From the NCBI GenBank assembly GCA_963422275.1, contig OY729418.1, positions 1-64,000 of the forward strand: DNA of 64,000 nt, given 5' to 3'. A model generated the notes under the pieces. It was not told where the DNA came from, did not search any database, and saw nothing but the letters and a program-made list of their open reading frames with translations. Made by a program: the position numbers and the translations under genes. Every line of letters begins with the position of its first letter. The stretch's first letter is position 1. Positions 18,182 to 25,813 of the stretch are shown in pieces. Source of the DNA: G963422275 sp963422275 (GTDB lineage: Bacteria > Pseudomonadota > Alphaproteobacteria > Rhodobacterales > Rhodobacteraceae).

Positions 18182-19171
18182 ATGAGAAAATTTGTTGCTT
18201 TGGCGCCTGCTGTTGCATTTGCATGCATTGCAGGTGCCGCATTCGCGGCCGAGCAGGTCACCCTGCAGCTGAAGTGGGTGACCCAAGCCCAGTTTTCGGG
18301 ATACTATGTCGCGCTCGAGAACGGATATTACGAAGAGGAAGACCTTGACGTGACCATCAACGCCGGAGGCCCGGACATATCACCGCCTCAGGTGCTGGCC
18401 GGTGGCGGTGCCGATGTAATTATCGACTGGCTTGGCTCGGCCCTTGCAAGCCGAGAAAAGGGACTTCCAATTGTCAACATCGCTCAGCCCTTCAAGTCGG
18501 CGGGTCTCATGCTAACTTGCCTCAAGGAGCACGGAATCGAGAAGCCCGAGGACTTCCGCGGGAACACGATCGGCGTGTGGTTCTTCGGCAACGAATATCC
18601 GTTCTACGCGTGGCTCAGCAGGCTCGGCATTCCGACCGACGGGAGCGAAAACGGAGTCACTGTCCTGAAACAGGGCTTCAATGTCGATCCACTGCTCCAG
18701 AAACAGGCGGAATGCATATCCACGATGACCTACAACGAGTACTGGCAGGTGATCGATGCGGGTTTGACGCCCGAGGATCTCGTGGTGTTCAAGTATTCGG
18801 ACTACGACGCCGACGCGCTTGAAGACGGACTGTATGTTCACGAGGAAAATCTCAAGGATCCGGCATTTGCCGACAAGATGGTTCGCTTCGTTCGCGCGTC
18901 GATGAGGGGCTGGAAATGGGCCGAGGAAAATCCCGACGAGGCGGCCCTGATCGTTCTTGAATACGATGATACGGGCGCACAGACGGAGAAGCACCAGAAG
19001 CGAATGATGGGCGAGATAGCCAAGCTGACCGCTGGATCGAACGGTGCGCTTGATCCGGCCGACTTCGAGAGGACCGTCGATATTCTTCTCGCAGGCGAAA
19101 CCGACCCCGTCATCACCAAGCGGCCGGAAAATGCCTGGACGCATCAAATAACCGACTTGGCCTTGCAGTAG
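18182..19171 (+). CDS. ABC transporter substrate-binding protein (NMT1/THI5-like)
   Basis: A 329-residue periplasmic protein with a clear signal peptide (MRKFVALAPAVAFACIAGAA, cleavage after FAA). The mature N-terminus VTLQLKWVTQAQFSGYYVAL is typical of the SsuA/THI5-like family that binds sulfonates or pyrimidine-like compounds, including thiamine-pyrimidine precursors. It closes the operon. A hairpin follows at 19191. In pyrimidine-degradation operons such proteins are thought to bind uracil, thymine or a related compound; the ligand here is inferred. Confidence 0.9.
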   Translation: MRKFVALAPAVAFACIAGAAFAAEQVTLQLKWVTQAQFSGYYVALENGYYEEEDLDVTINAGGPDISPPQVLAGGGADVIIDWLGSALASREKGLPIVNIAQPFKSAGLMLTCLKEHGIEKPEDFRGNTIGVWFFGNEYPFYAWLSRLGIPTDGSENGVTVLKQGFNVDPLLQKQAECISTMTYNEYWQVIDAGLTPEDLVVFKYSDYDADALEDGLYVHEENLKDPAFADKMVRFVRASMRGWKWAEENPDEAALIVLEYDDTGAQTEKHQKRMMGEIAKLTAGSNGALDPADFERTVDILLAGETDPVITKRPENAWTHQITDLALQ

Positions 19172-19190
19172 AGCCGCATTGCTGAAGTCC

Positions 19191-19229
19191 GAAGCCGGCG
19201 AGGCGTGAACGGAAGCTCTCGCCGGCTTC
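19191..19229 (+). terminator. Strong hairpin at the end of the pyrimidine/ABC operon
   Basis: A perfect 12-bp inverted repeat, GAAGCCGGCGAG / CTCGCCGGCTTC, with a 15-nt loop lies 20 bp after the stop of the substrate-binding protein. No T-run follows, so it is either a transcript-stabilising end or a factor-dependent terminator. Confidence 0.6.
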
Positions 19230-19880
19230 AGTCATTGCAAGCCCTGTTTTCGCTATTGGGCTGGACTCATTGGCTCGGCCATCGACATCTCTCGCAGGCA
19301 TTTGTCGGGATATGTTTCAGGCGGCATACATTACCTTCCATTTGCAGCTGAGTTTCAGCCAAGACGCGATCTTGTCTCGCTTGCGCAACTTCGCTCATCG
19401 CAATTCCTGAAGAATTAGGAACAGTATCTAGCTGGAAAGGTCGACAACAGCGGCATCGCTGCATTCAAACCTCCCGCTTTGCTACACAAATTTCCATTTC
19501 GCCTGCGACAATCGCACCGGCATACCCATTTTCCTACCTGCCTGCGCACTCAAGCGCGGAAAGAATCACATGATTGGCTTGCATATCTTCGAAGCGAATT
19601 CGGCAGCCTTTTCCTCCGCCGTTCCTCTCGTTCCCCCAGTAAATCGCGATGCCGTACGTTCGCCTGTTGCGATCGGGCAGCTTATGATCGCTTGGCACAC
19701 GTTTAAGCTGCCCGAACATGGTACTACGCCTGTATTTTCTCCGCGTAGCACGCTGGAATTGAACAGGGCATCATCACTTTGAAAATCGTACCAAGACGAC
19801 TGTTGCGAAATGCGCCTCTCCGCCATTGACATGTCGCACCAAAGGGCTGCAAGCGCCTGTCATGATGTTCGATTGAGGGA
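19230..19880. other. About 650 bp without a recognisable gene
   Basis: Only short open stretches on both strands (for example 88 codons on the minus strand at 19566-19832) with no recognisable domain, start context or family resemblance. It separates the catabolic operon from IS debris. Confidence 0.4.
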
Positions 19881-19887
19881 GAGGACG

Positions 19888-20334
19888 ATGGATTTCTTCA
19901 TGACGCTAGCAGCCGAGCGCGTGGGACGCGCTACTGCGATGTCGATCTGATGGTCCGGGGTCTCCTCCTCGGCCAGTGGCACTCGCTGTCGGACCGGGAA
20001 CTCGAGCGGGCCCTGACGGTGCGCCTCGACTTCATGCTGTTCTGCGGTCTGTCGTTGATCGAGCGAAGCCCCGATCACACGACGATCTGTCAGTTTCGCT
20101 GGATGCTCGGTCTGTGCGGTCTTGACGCGGCGCTTTTGTCCGAGGCGGGGATCCAGTCCGGGGTCATGTTCCGAGCTTCCCGGGGGGCATCCCCTGTCCT
20201 GGCACCGGCGCCGGTTGCAACCAAGTGGCGGCGCGGCGGCGGTGGATCGTGGAGCAGACCTTCGACACCCTGAAGCGTCTCTTCAGGGCGGCGCGGTCCC
20301 AGTTCATGGGGCGGTGGCGGGGTCCCACCCCCTT
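19888..20334 (+). pseudogene. IS5-family transposase remnant, deleted and frameshifted
   Basis: The N-terminal region (VRGLLLGQWHSLSDRELERA, LTVRLDFMLFCGLSLIE, SPDHTTICQFR) is clearly from an IS5-group transposase different from the 1.2 kb copies. It then jumps to a C-terminal scrap read in changing frames (RASRG, HPLSWHRRR, WIVEQTFDTLKRLF). The central catalytic part is missing. An IS1595-type element begins at the 3' edge; that element's two target duplications show that this scrap used to abut the IS fragment now at 22741. Confidence 0.7.
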
Positions 20335-20375
20335 TTTTTCGGGGGTTATATACATGAGTGACCATCATCCTGGCG

Positions 20376-20525
20376 TCAGCAGGTCTTGGGTTTGAGATGG
20401 TCCCACTCGTCGTCGCGCTTGTTCGGCGTCGCCAGCACCGCCCGCATGATGTTCTCCGGCGTGTCCGGGATCGGCTCCGGCAGCGGCTTCTCTACCGGCC
20501 GACCGCGCTTCGGCTTCGCGGTCAT
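20376..20525 (-). CDS. 49-residue passenger protein, unknown
   Basis: A small proline-rich, basic protein (MTAKPKRGRPVEKPLPEPIP, then DTPENIMRAVL and a tryptophan-containing tail). Its ATG overlaps the stop of the nuclease-like gene (ATGA). The KRGRP start resembles an AT-hook, suggesting weak DNA binding. The conserved-looking DTPENIMRAVL segment suggests selection. It is the last gene before the left end of the IS1595-type element. Confidence 0.6.
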   Translation of the reverse strand: MTAKPKRGRPVEKPLPEPIPDTPENIMRAVLATPNKRDDEWDHLKPKTC

Positions 20526-20893
20526 GGTTTTCCTCTTGGTTCAAGACCCAACATGTCGGTTATGACGGTTGGCAGAAGCTCTATCGGCGACATGGCGTCC
20601 AGCCGCTTGGTGATCTTGCAGGTGACGGCCTGTCCTTCAGCCATGCGGACAAGGCTCCCGGCATCGCCTTCGGCGACAGCGCCCTTGCGCCATATAGCGA
20701 ACCGGATTTCGGACGGGCAGACGCCAATGCACAGCAAGAAGTCATATTGCCGGTCGAGACGGACATGATTGAACTGGAAAATCCCCTTCGCGCCGAGCGA
20801 GGCGGCCTTGACCTCGAAGCGCCGGGTTCCGATGCGCATGTCCGTCTTCGATGTTCGGTTGCCGTTGCCTGTCTCGAAGCCGTGTTCGCGCAA
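20522..20893 (-). CDS. Nuclease-like passenger protein, possibly 5'-truncated
   Basis: About 120 residues. The segment DMRIGTRRFEVKAASLGAKG followed by FQFNHVRLDRQYDFLLCIGV has the D...E-x-K spacing and hydrophobic strands of PD-(D/E)XK nucleases, and C-terminal parts of restriction-like proteins look similar. The frame opens at a TTG with no clear ribosome-binding site and begins inside what looks like a domain, so its N-terminus may have been lost in the decay of the adjacent methyltransferase frame. A methyltransferase/nuclease pair inside a transposable element hints at a restriction-modification-like passenger. Confidence 0.5.
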   Translation of the reverse strand: MREHGFETGNGNRTSKTDMRIGTRRFEVKAASLGAKGIFQFNHVRLDRQYDFLLCIGVCPSEIRFAIWRKGAVAEGDAGSLVRMAEGQAVTCKITKRLDAMSPIELLPTVITDMLGLEPRGKP

Positions 20894-21229
20894 ACCTCAT
20901 CCTGGCATTTAACGATGAGGACGCCCCGTTCCCGCAGGACGCGCCACGCTTCCAATCCGGCGGCGCGGCAAAGGTCCCCAGCACCGCTTCATGGTATTTG
21001 CCACCAGTCCGGTTCCGTTGTTCCGACAGTGCGCCTCGAACGGCTTGTGACCAGTGTGAGCGGTCCCTCCCGGCGAATGCATATACGGCGGATCCAGAAC
21101 AACGCAGTCGATCTTGCCGTCTTCGCAGGCGCTCCGCGCAAGGTCGTTGGTCGGAACTCCGTTGCGGACCTTCCGTCGCGGCGAAGACGGCGCCGGGTCC
21201 ACTGCGCCATGCCCGAGAATGGCTGTCAT
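20882..21229 (-). pseudogene. DNA methyltransferase passenger, frameshifted
   Basis: From an ATG at 21229 that overlaps the transposase stop, one frame gives KIDCVVLDPPYMHSPGGTAH, containing the DPPY motif IV of amino-methyltransferases. The homologous reading then moves to a second frame (KYHEAVLGTF) and a third (AGLEAWRVLRERGVLIVKCQ, DEVCANT), which together resemble the rest of such a domain. At least two frameshifts separate the parts, so the enzyme is dead or the gene is a remnant. It follows the transposase directly, as a passenger. Confidence 0.7.
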
Positions 21230-22221
21230 GCGCCGGGCCTTGCGCCGGAGGGAAAGCCGTTGTCTGCGATGAGGTCTTTGCAGCGCAGGCGCTTCCCGGC
21301 CATGCTGATGACGACGGACTGCATCATGTCCAGCGTGTCGCGCGGGCGGATGTTGTGCCGCCCGGCGAACTCCCGAACATAGCGGTCCAGATGCTTCTCG
21401 GAGAACTTGTGGAAGGTCCCCTGACAGCCGCGCTTCAGGAGGCTCCAGAACGATTCCATCCCGTTGCAATGCGCCTGTCCCCGGACGAACTCGCCGACGC
21501 CATGATTGACCGCCTCATGGACATATTCGGGCATCCCGCGACAGGCGGACGCCTCATCGGTGCAGAGCGTCGCGCCGGGCGCGGCATGGTCCCGGACGAA
21601 GCCCTGTAGCGCGCTGGCGTCGGTCTGGGAGACGCGCTGCGCCGAGACCCGGTTGCTGGCCCGGTCCTTGACGCCCACGACGGCCGCCTTGCCGACGGTC
21701 CCGCGCCCGGCGCCGGCTTCCGCCAGCTCCTTGCGCTTGGCGTTGCTCATATTCTTCCGCTTGCCGCCGATATGGGTCTCGTCGGTCTCCACTGGACCGG
21801 AGAACAGTCCGCCAGCGCCGTCCCATGACTCGCGGATGCGGTGTGCCAGATGCCAAGCGGTTTTCTGCGTCACGCCCAGGTCCCGGTGCAGCTTCATGCT
21901 GGCCGAACCCTTGAGGCAGGTGTTCAGCAGATACACGGCCAGCACCCAGATTTGCAGGTCCAGCTTGCTCGACTGCATCGGCGTCCCGGTGCGGACCGAG
22001 AACCGCTTCCGGCAGGCGCGACAGCGATGCGTCATCGTCTTGTGCGCCACCGGGTGCTGAATGCGGTCGCTCTCGCAATGCGGGCAACGCGGCCCCTCCG
22101 GCCAGCGAATGCCCTCGATCCATGCGCGGGCCGCCTCGTCATCCGGGAACATCCGGGTGATCTCGACCAGCGAAAGCCCCTTGCGACAGTGCTTGCCGGG
22201 TGCGTTGCGAGCCATGTTCAT
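21226..22221 (-). CDS. IS1595-family (ISXO2-like) transposase
   Basis: A 331-residue transposase with an N-terminal zinc ribbon (CPHCESD ... CRACRKR) and an ISXO2-type catalytic domain: first Asp in PVETDETHIGGKRKN, second Asp in LCTDEASACRG, then the H..N...E region QAHCNGMESFWSLLKRG. All the catalytic positions are visible and the frame is intact, so this is the one transposase in the window that looks functional. The ATG at 22221 (MNMARNAPGK) gives a family-like N-terminus; the open frame extends further upstream but overlaps the next passenger. Confidence 0.9.
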   Translation of the reverse strand: MNMARNAPGKHCRKGLSLVEITRMFPDDEAARAWIEGIRWPEGPRCPHCESDRIQHPVAHKTMTHRCRACRKRFSVRTGTPMQSSKLDLQIWVLAVYLLNTCLKGSASMKLHRDLGVTQKTAWHLAHRIRESWDGAGGLFSGPVETDETHIGGKRKNMSNAKRKELAEAGAGRGTVGKAAVVGVKDRASNRVSAQRVSQTDASALQGFVRDHAAPGATLCTDEASACRGMPEYVHEAVNHGVGEFVRGQAHCNGMESFWSLLKRGCQGTFHKFSEKHLDRYVREFAGRHNIRPRDTLDMMQSVVISMAGKRLRCKDLIADNGFPSGARPGA

Positions 22222-22252
22222 GCCTTCTGATTGCGCAAGTACAGTGACATTT

Positions 22253-22666
22253 TCATGCGGGGATTGCAACAGGAAAATGTCGCTCATCTTCCGTTTTCGC
22301 TCTCTCCTGACTGAGGTCCTCTCGCAATCTGCCGAGGAACGCGAACCACTCGGCGAAGGACTCATCGCTACGGTCACACCTGTCTGGCGGATGCAGGTTG
22401 GCCCGGCGAAGCCGCCCAAGCATGGCGTTCACCAGATCCCTTGCATGTGACTTCATGCATTCGGGGTTCAACGTCAATGGCTCGCAAACGTTCCGAAGGG
22501 CCATATATGCCTGCTCGATGGTCCGTTTGAGAAGACGACGACGAATCCAGCGCGGCAGGATCATGGTCACGGTCCCCGCCACGCAGCCGCCCAGGATGCA
22601 AAGCGCATAGCCTTGACCGAGGATGACGGTGAGCGCCTCTTGGGCGAATTGAGAGAACCAATGCAT
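22253..22666 (-). CDS. Membrane-anchored passenger protein, unknown
   Basis: A 137-residue protein with one or two N-terminal membrane helices (ALTVILGQGYALCILGGCVA, then GTVTMIL), a basic stretch (PRWIRRRLLKR) and a charged helical tail ending in TEDERHFPVAIPA. It is the first gene inside the right end of the IS1595-type element and reads toward the transposase. I do not recognise the family. Its position suggests a passenger that travels with the element. Confidence 0.55.
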   Translation of the reverse strand: MHWFSQFAQEALTVILGQGYALCILGGCVAGTVTMILPRWIRRRLLKRTIEQAYMALRNVCEPLTLNPECMKSHARDLVNAMLGRLRRANLHPPDRCDRSDESFAEWFAFLGRLREDLSQERAKTEDERHFPVAIPA

Positions 22667-22740
22667 CCCGCCATCATGGCCGGAGTCCCTGCGGAACCCA
22701 AGTCAGCTTGGTCACTTTGGTATATAAGCGCCTTTTTTTC

Positions 22741-23089
22741 TGCCCGCCGAGTGTTGGTCGGCACGCACGATCAAGCTGTCGACGAGATGGAGCGTCTCCG
22801 GCGACTTGGCACTCAAGGCATTGAAAATACGCACCCACACCCCTTTCCTAGACCAGCGGTTTCAGCCCGTCGTGCAATGTCCACAGTCCTTCGGCAGGTC
22901 GCGCCACGGCACCCCGATGCACAGGATGAAGAAGATGCCATCAATCACCCGGCGGTTGCCGACCCGCGGCACCCCGCGCGGCCTGTTCGGCAGCAGCGGC
23001 CGGCTCGCGGCCCATTCCGGATCGGTCAAGTCGCGGCGAGACATCGTCAATGCCTCCATGGCTTGAACGCAACAACCCTTTCTGCATCA
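22741..23089 (-). pseudogene. IS5/IS427-like transposase fragment (left copy)
   Basis: Minus strand: MEALTMSRRDLTDPEWAASR, LLPNRPRGVPRV and IDGIFFILCIGVPWRDLP, then after a frameshift RIFNALSAKSPETLHLVDSL, which carries the first catalytic aspartate, and IVRADQHSAG. It stops where the IS1595-type element cut in (22733-22740). The 5' end, TGATGCAGAAAGG on the minus strand, faces the ATPase-HEPN cassette. The same element recurs in the opposite orientation at 30365. Confidence 0.8.
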
Positions 23090-23380
23090 TGTCCCGCACC
23101 TTATGGGTACAAAACCTAGCCTAAATCATCGCCAGCCGCCCCCTGTTTGTCCCGTTCTCGCTATCCGGCATGTCGTGGTCGGTCGCCGTAACCGTAGCTT
23201 CTGTGCACGCGAACGCGGCGTTCTCCAGAGTGCCTTCCGTGCCGTCCATTCTAGTCACCCGCGCCTGCGTGACTCGCCACGCCATCGAAACTGCACTTGC
23301 GGTGTCTTTCCAACTATAGCATCCTCCTATATTCTCATCCGCGTCAACATTCATCATCCCGAGTCTAGATACCCAACAAA

Positions 23381-25813
23381 ATGACTGACAAAATCGGCAA
23401 CGGTCTTCCGTCGACCTTGACGGCGTCACGCATCAATGTCGTTCTCAACTTGGCGAGGAGCCATGAACGGGCTTTAACGGAAGCACTCGACGCCAACGCC
23501 TCTCAAGCCTGGACCGAGGCTGACCCCAGCGGTGATCTGTACGAGAGACTTCGCGTTTTGCTCACCACGATCGAGGGTCGGGACGCCTACGAGGAGGCGA
23601 GAGCGGTCTTCGAAAAGGGCAAGGCCAAACTATCCGGGCGAGCTGACTTTCGCAGCCGCCTGTTGCAGAGTTGCTGGGCGGAAGCGCCCGGCAAGTCGGA
23701 AGTCAAGGAATACGGCAGCTCTTCCCTTCGAGACTTGATGGAGCGCCTCGCAGAAGGCAACTCGTGGGCGCACTTGGCCGATGTCGTCTGGGCGGACAGC
23801 CTGGATTTGGACGACGCCGAACATTTTCTCGATGCCATTAACAACTATCCGAAGTTACGCCCTTACCTCGAAGAGGTTCTGGCTGGAATCTTCCGGGTCG
23901 ACGACGATGAAGACACGCTGGCCCCGGAGGGCGATGGAGAAGTTGCCAAGTTGATCAGTCTCGTTCGGCGAGTCGCTAAAAATATCGAAGTCGACCGCTT
24001 GAACGAACCGGATCTCCGAACACTCTCGCGGGATGTGCTACGCCTAGCCGATATTGCCAGGATCCGGGACACTCGAAACCGCGATATCTTGCTGCAACAG
24101 GAGCAAGTCAAAGACTGGGAGACACAGTACTTGGACTCGATCTCCGTGGGAACGGAGGCGGCAGACGCCATAGCGATGCTGAAAGCGCATATCGACCGGG
24201 GCAGCATGGACCGGGACGGTGTCAGCACGGTGCTCGATCTCGTCGATCAGTTTCTGTCGGCCAATACCCGTTTCCAGGAAACGCATGAGAGATTGAACCA
24301 AGCCTTGAGCGAGGAGGATTTCGTATCAGTTGGCTCTCTTGCCAAAATCATGGAGTCACTTCGTATCGAACGCGACGAGGCTCACACAGCCATCAACATC
24401 GCTCTCGCCGGGCCGCCCTCCGATAGCCCATCGCCCCAAGTGCCGCCGACGGAGGAATCCACCGACTCTTCGGAACTCGAGAAGACCGAGCGTGAAGTTG
24501 GACTCGATGAGCCGCAGCAGCCGGACGGCGAACCTGCGCCGACCACGGAGGAAGACCCAACACTCGGTGGTGCAGACAAAACTGACGATCCCTCTACGGA
24601 AGCGACGGTCGAAACGAAACGAAACGACGACGATGAAGACGCTTTTGCCCAACGGATCCAAGACGCCATCGCGACCGCGATCGAACGCGATCATCTCGGA
24701 CTCGCCTACCATCTCGCCCTCGCAGCACCCGGGGCGTCGCCTAGTGCCGACACCATCAAGCTGATTGCTTGCAACTACGTGACAGACGATCGTACATCCA
24801 TCGCCGCCGAGCTCTCTCACCTCGCTAGTGCGTTGCTGGACAAAATGGAAACCGATGCGGAAAAAGGAACCCACCAGCCACACCGGCACGACAACATGGT
24901 CCTGACGACCTGCGCCGCCCTGGCGCCTGCTATGGCCGCTCCGGGTGGCCCAGTTGCCCAACTGCTTTCGCGCCTAGAGCCCTTCCTAGGCGATATGCCG
25001 TCCTTGCGCGCTTTGGTAAGAACGGCGGCTGAAGTGTCCATGAAGGGCATTCATATTCCGGCGGCGCTTCTTCGAGAAGACGATTCACTTGACAACTGGC
25101 GTGGCAGAGAATCGGCACTCCGGGCTGAAACGACGGCATGGGTGACAAACGAGCGTCGATCGACAATCAGATTTCATGCTGCCACCCAAGTGTGGCGACG
25201 AATGCTTGAAGAATGGCAACGTGGAGAGCGGATATCGCTCGGCCGCATGTTCAGCCTTTTGGATCGATCAGCAGACGAAATCAATACGGAGAGCATCGCG
25301 CAAATATCCGAGTATTGGCGTACATATGGGGAGAGGGAAATCAACCGAATCGATCGGGAACACCGCAGCAGGGCATCGGCCAACAAGATTGCGGGACCGG
25401 CGCGATTGACCCTACGCGGCAAGCTGGATCAGGCTCTTTCGTTCTCTGATCGCTGGCTTTCCTTGATCCGGGATCGACCGGATCAGCGTCCGACTTTCTA
25501 TACGGAACAGGCGGAGACCTTGCGCGATACCGTTAATTCCAACGCAGATCAGGCGCTAACAGAAATCGATGCGGTAGCAACGCCCTTAGCACGCATCGCA
25601 GGGGTGCAACTACGGCGTTACACAGAGTTGTTTAAGGTCCATGACTGTTTGGCGTCTGGTGGCCGACTCGGACTGATCGAGTTGCCATCCTCTCAATTCC
25701 GATATTCTTCTCAGTCTCGTGAAACAAGAGGTTCTGGATTTTGGCCGCGCTGCGATCGAGCGTGCACAACGCGGAGATATCCTCAGCGCAGAGCTGACAA
25801 TAGACTTCGCTGA
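23381..25813 (+). CDS. Large helical protein of the ATPase-HEPN cassette (protein A)
   Basis: An 810-codon frame I do not recognise. It is predicted almost wholly alpha-helical, in two blocks (about residues 10-343 and 420-760) joined by a long acidic, proline- and threonine-rich linker (about 344-420, with DEPQQPDGEPAPTTEEDP). No signal peptide or membrane helix is evident. The natural sequence seems to end near residue 768 (GGRLGLIELP); the last 40 codons (SQSRETRGSGFWPRCDRACT and on) look like wrong-frame translation of the next gene. In the +1 frame the helical sequence continues without a gap into the ATPase protein. Either A and B are one protein of about 1,870 residues broken by a one-base change near 25685, or two overlapping genes. 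The ATG at 23381 has no obvious ribosome-binding site. Confidence 0.75.
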   Translation: MTDKIGNGLPSTLTASRINVVLNLARSHERALTEALDANASQAWTEADPSGDLYERLRVLLTTIEGRDAYEEARAVFEKGKAKLSGRADFRSRLLQSCWAEAPGKSEVKEYGSSSLRDLMERLAEGNSWAHLADVVWADSLDLDDAEHFLDAINNYPKLRPYLEEVLAGIFRVDDDEDTLAPEGDGEVAKLISLVRRVAKNIEVDRLNEPDLRTLSRDVLRLADIARIRDTRNRDILLQQEQVKDWETQYLDSISVGTEAADAIAMLKAHIDRGSMDRDGVSTVLDLVDQFLSANTRFQETHERLNQALSEEDFVSVGSLAKIMESLRIERDEAHTAINIALAGPPSDSPSPQVPPTEESTDSSELEKTEREVGLDEPQQPDGEPAPTTEEDPTLGGADKTDDPSTEATVETKRNDDDEDAFAQRIQDAIATAIERDHLGLAYHLALAAPGASPSADTIKLIACNYVTDDRTSIAAELSHLASALLDKMETDAEKGTHQPHRHDNMVLTTCAALAPAMAAPGGPVAQLLSRLEPFLGDMPSLRALVRTAAEVSMKGIHIPAALLREDDSLDNWRGRESALRAETTAWVTNERRSTIRFHAATQVWRRMLEEWQRGERISLGRMFSLLDRSADEINTESIAQISEYWRTYGEREINRIDREHRSRASANKIAGPARLTLRGKLDQALSFSDRWLSLIRDRPDQRPTFYTEQAETLRDTVNSNADQALTEIDAVATPLARIAGVQLRRYTELFKVHDCLASGGRLGLIELPSSQFRYSSQSRETRGSGFWPRCDRACTTRRYPQRRADNRLR

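Larger units (their letters stand above)
20343..22732 (-). mobile_element. IS1595-type element with nuclease/methyltransferase passengers
   Basis: The ends are matching inverted repeats: left at 20343-20366 (GGGGGTTATATAC, three bases, AGTGACCA) and right at 22709-22732 (on the minus strand GGCGCTTATATAC, three bases, AGTGACCA). Both are flanked by an exact 8-bp direct repeat TTTTTTTC (20335-20342 and 22733-22740), the duplication length of IS1595. The 2,390-bp interior, all on the minus strand, holds a membrane protein, the transposase, a broken methyltransferase, a nuclease-like protein and a 49-residue protein. Several stop/start overlaps of the ATGA type link them. It is probably mobile in its transposase and ends, although one passenger is decayed. 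Confidence 0.88.

Noticed and set aside
19566..19832. Minus-strand 88-codon frame between the ABC operon and the IS debris
   Set aside because: No ribosome-binding site, no domain, unusual composition; not supported as a gene.
23121..23429. Minus-strand 102-codon frame before the cassette
   Set aside because: No recognisable domain and it overlaps the start of protein A; probably chance.
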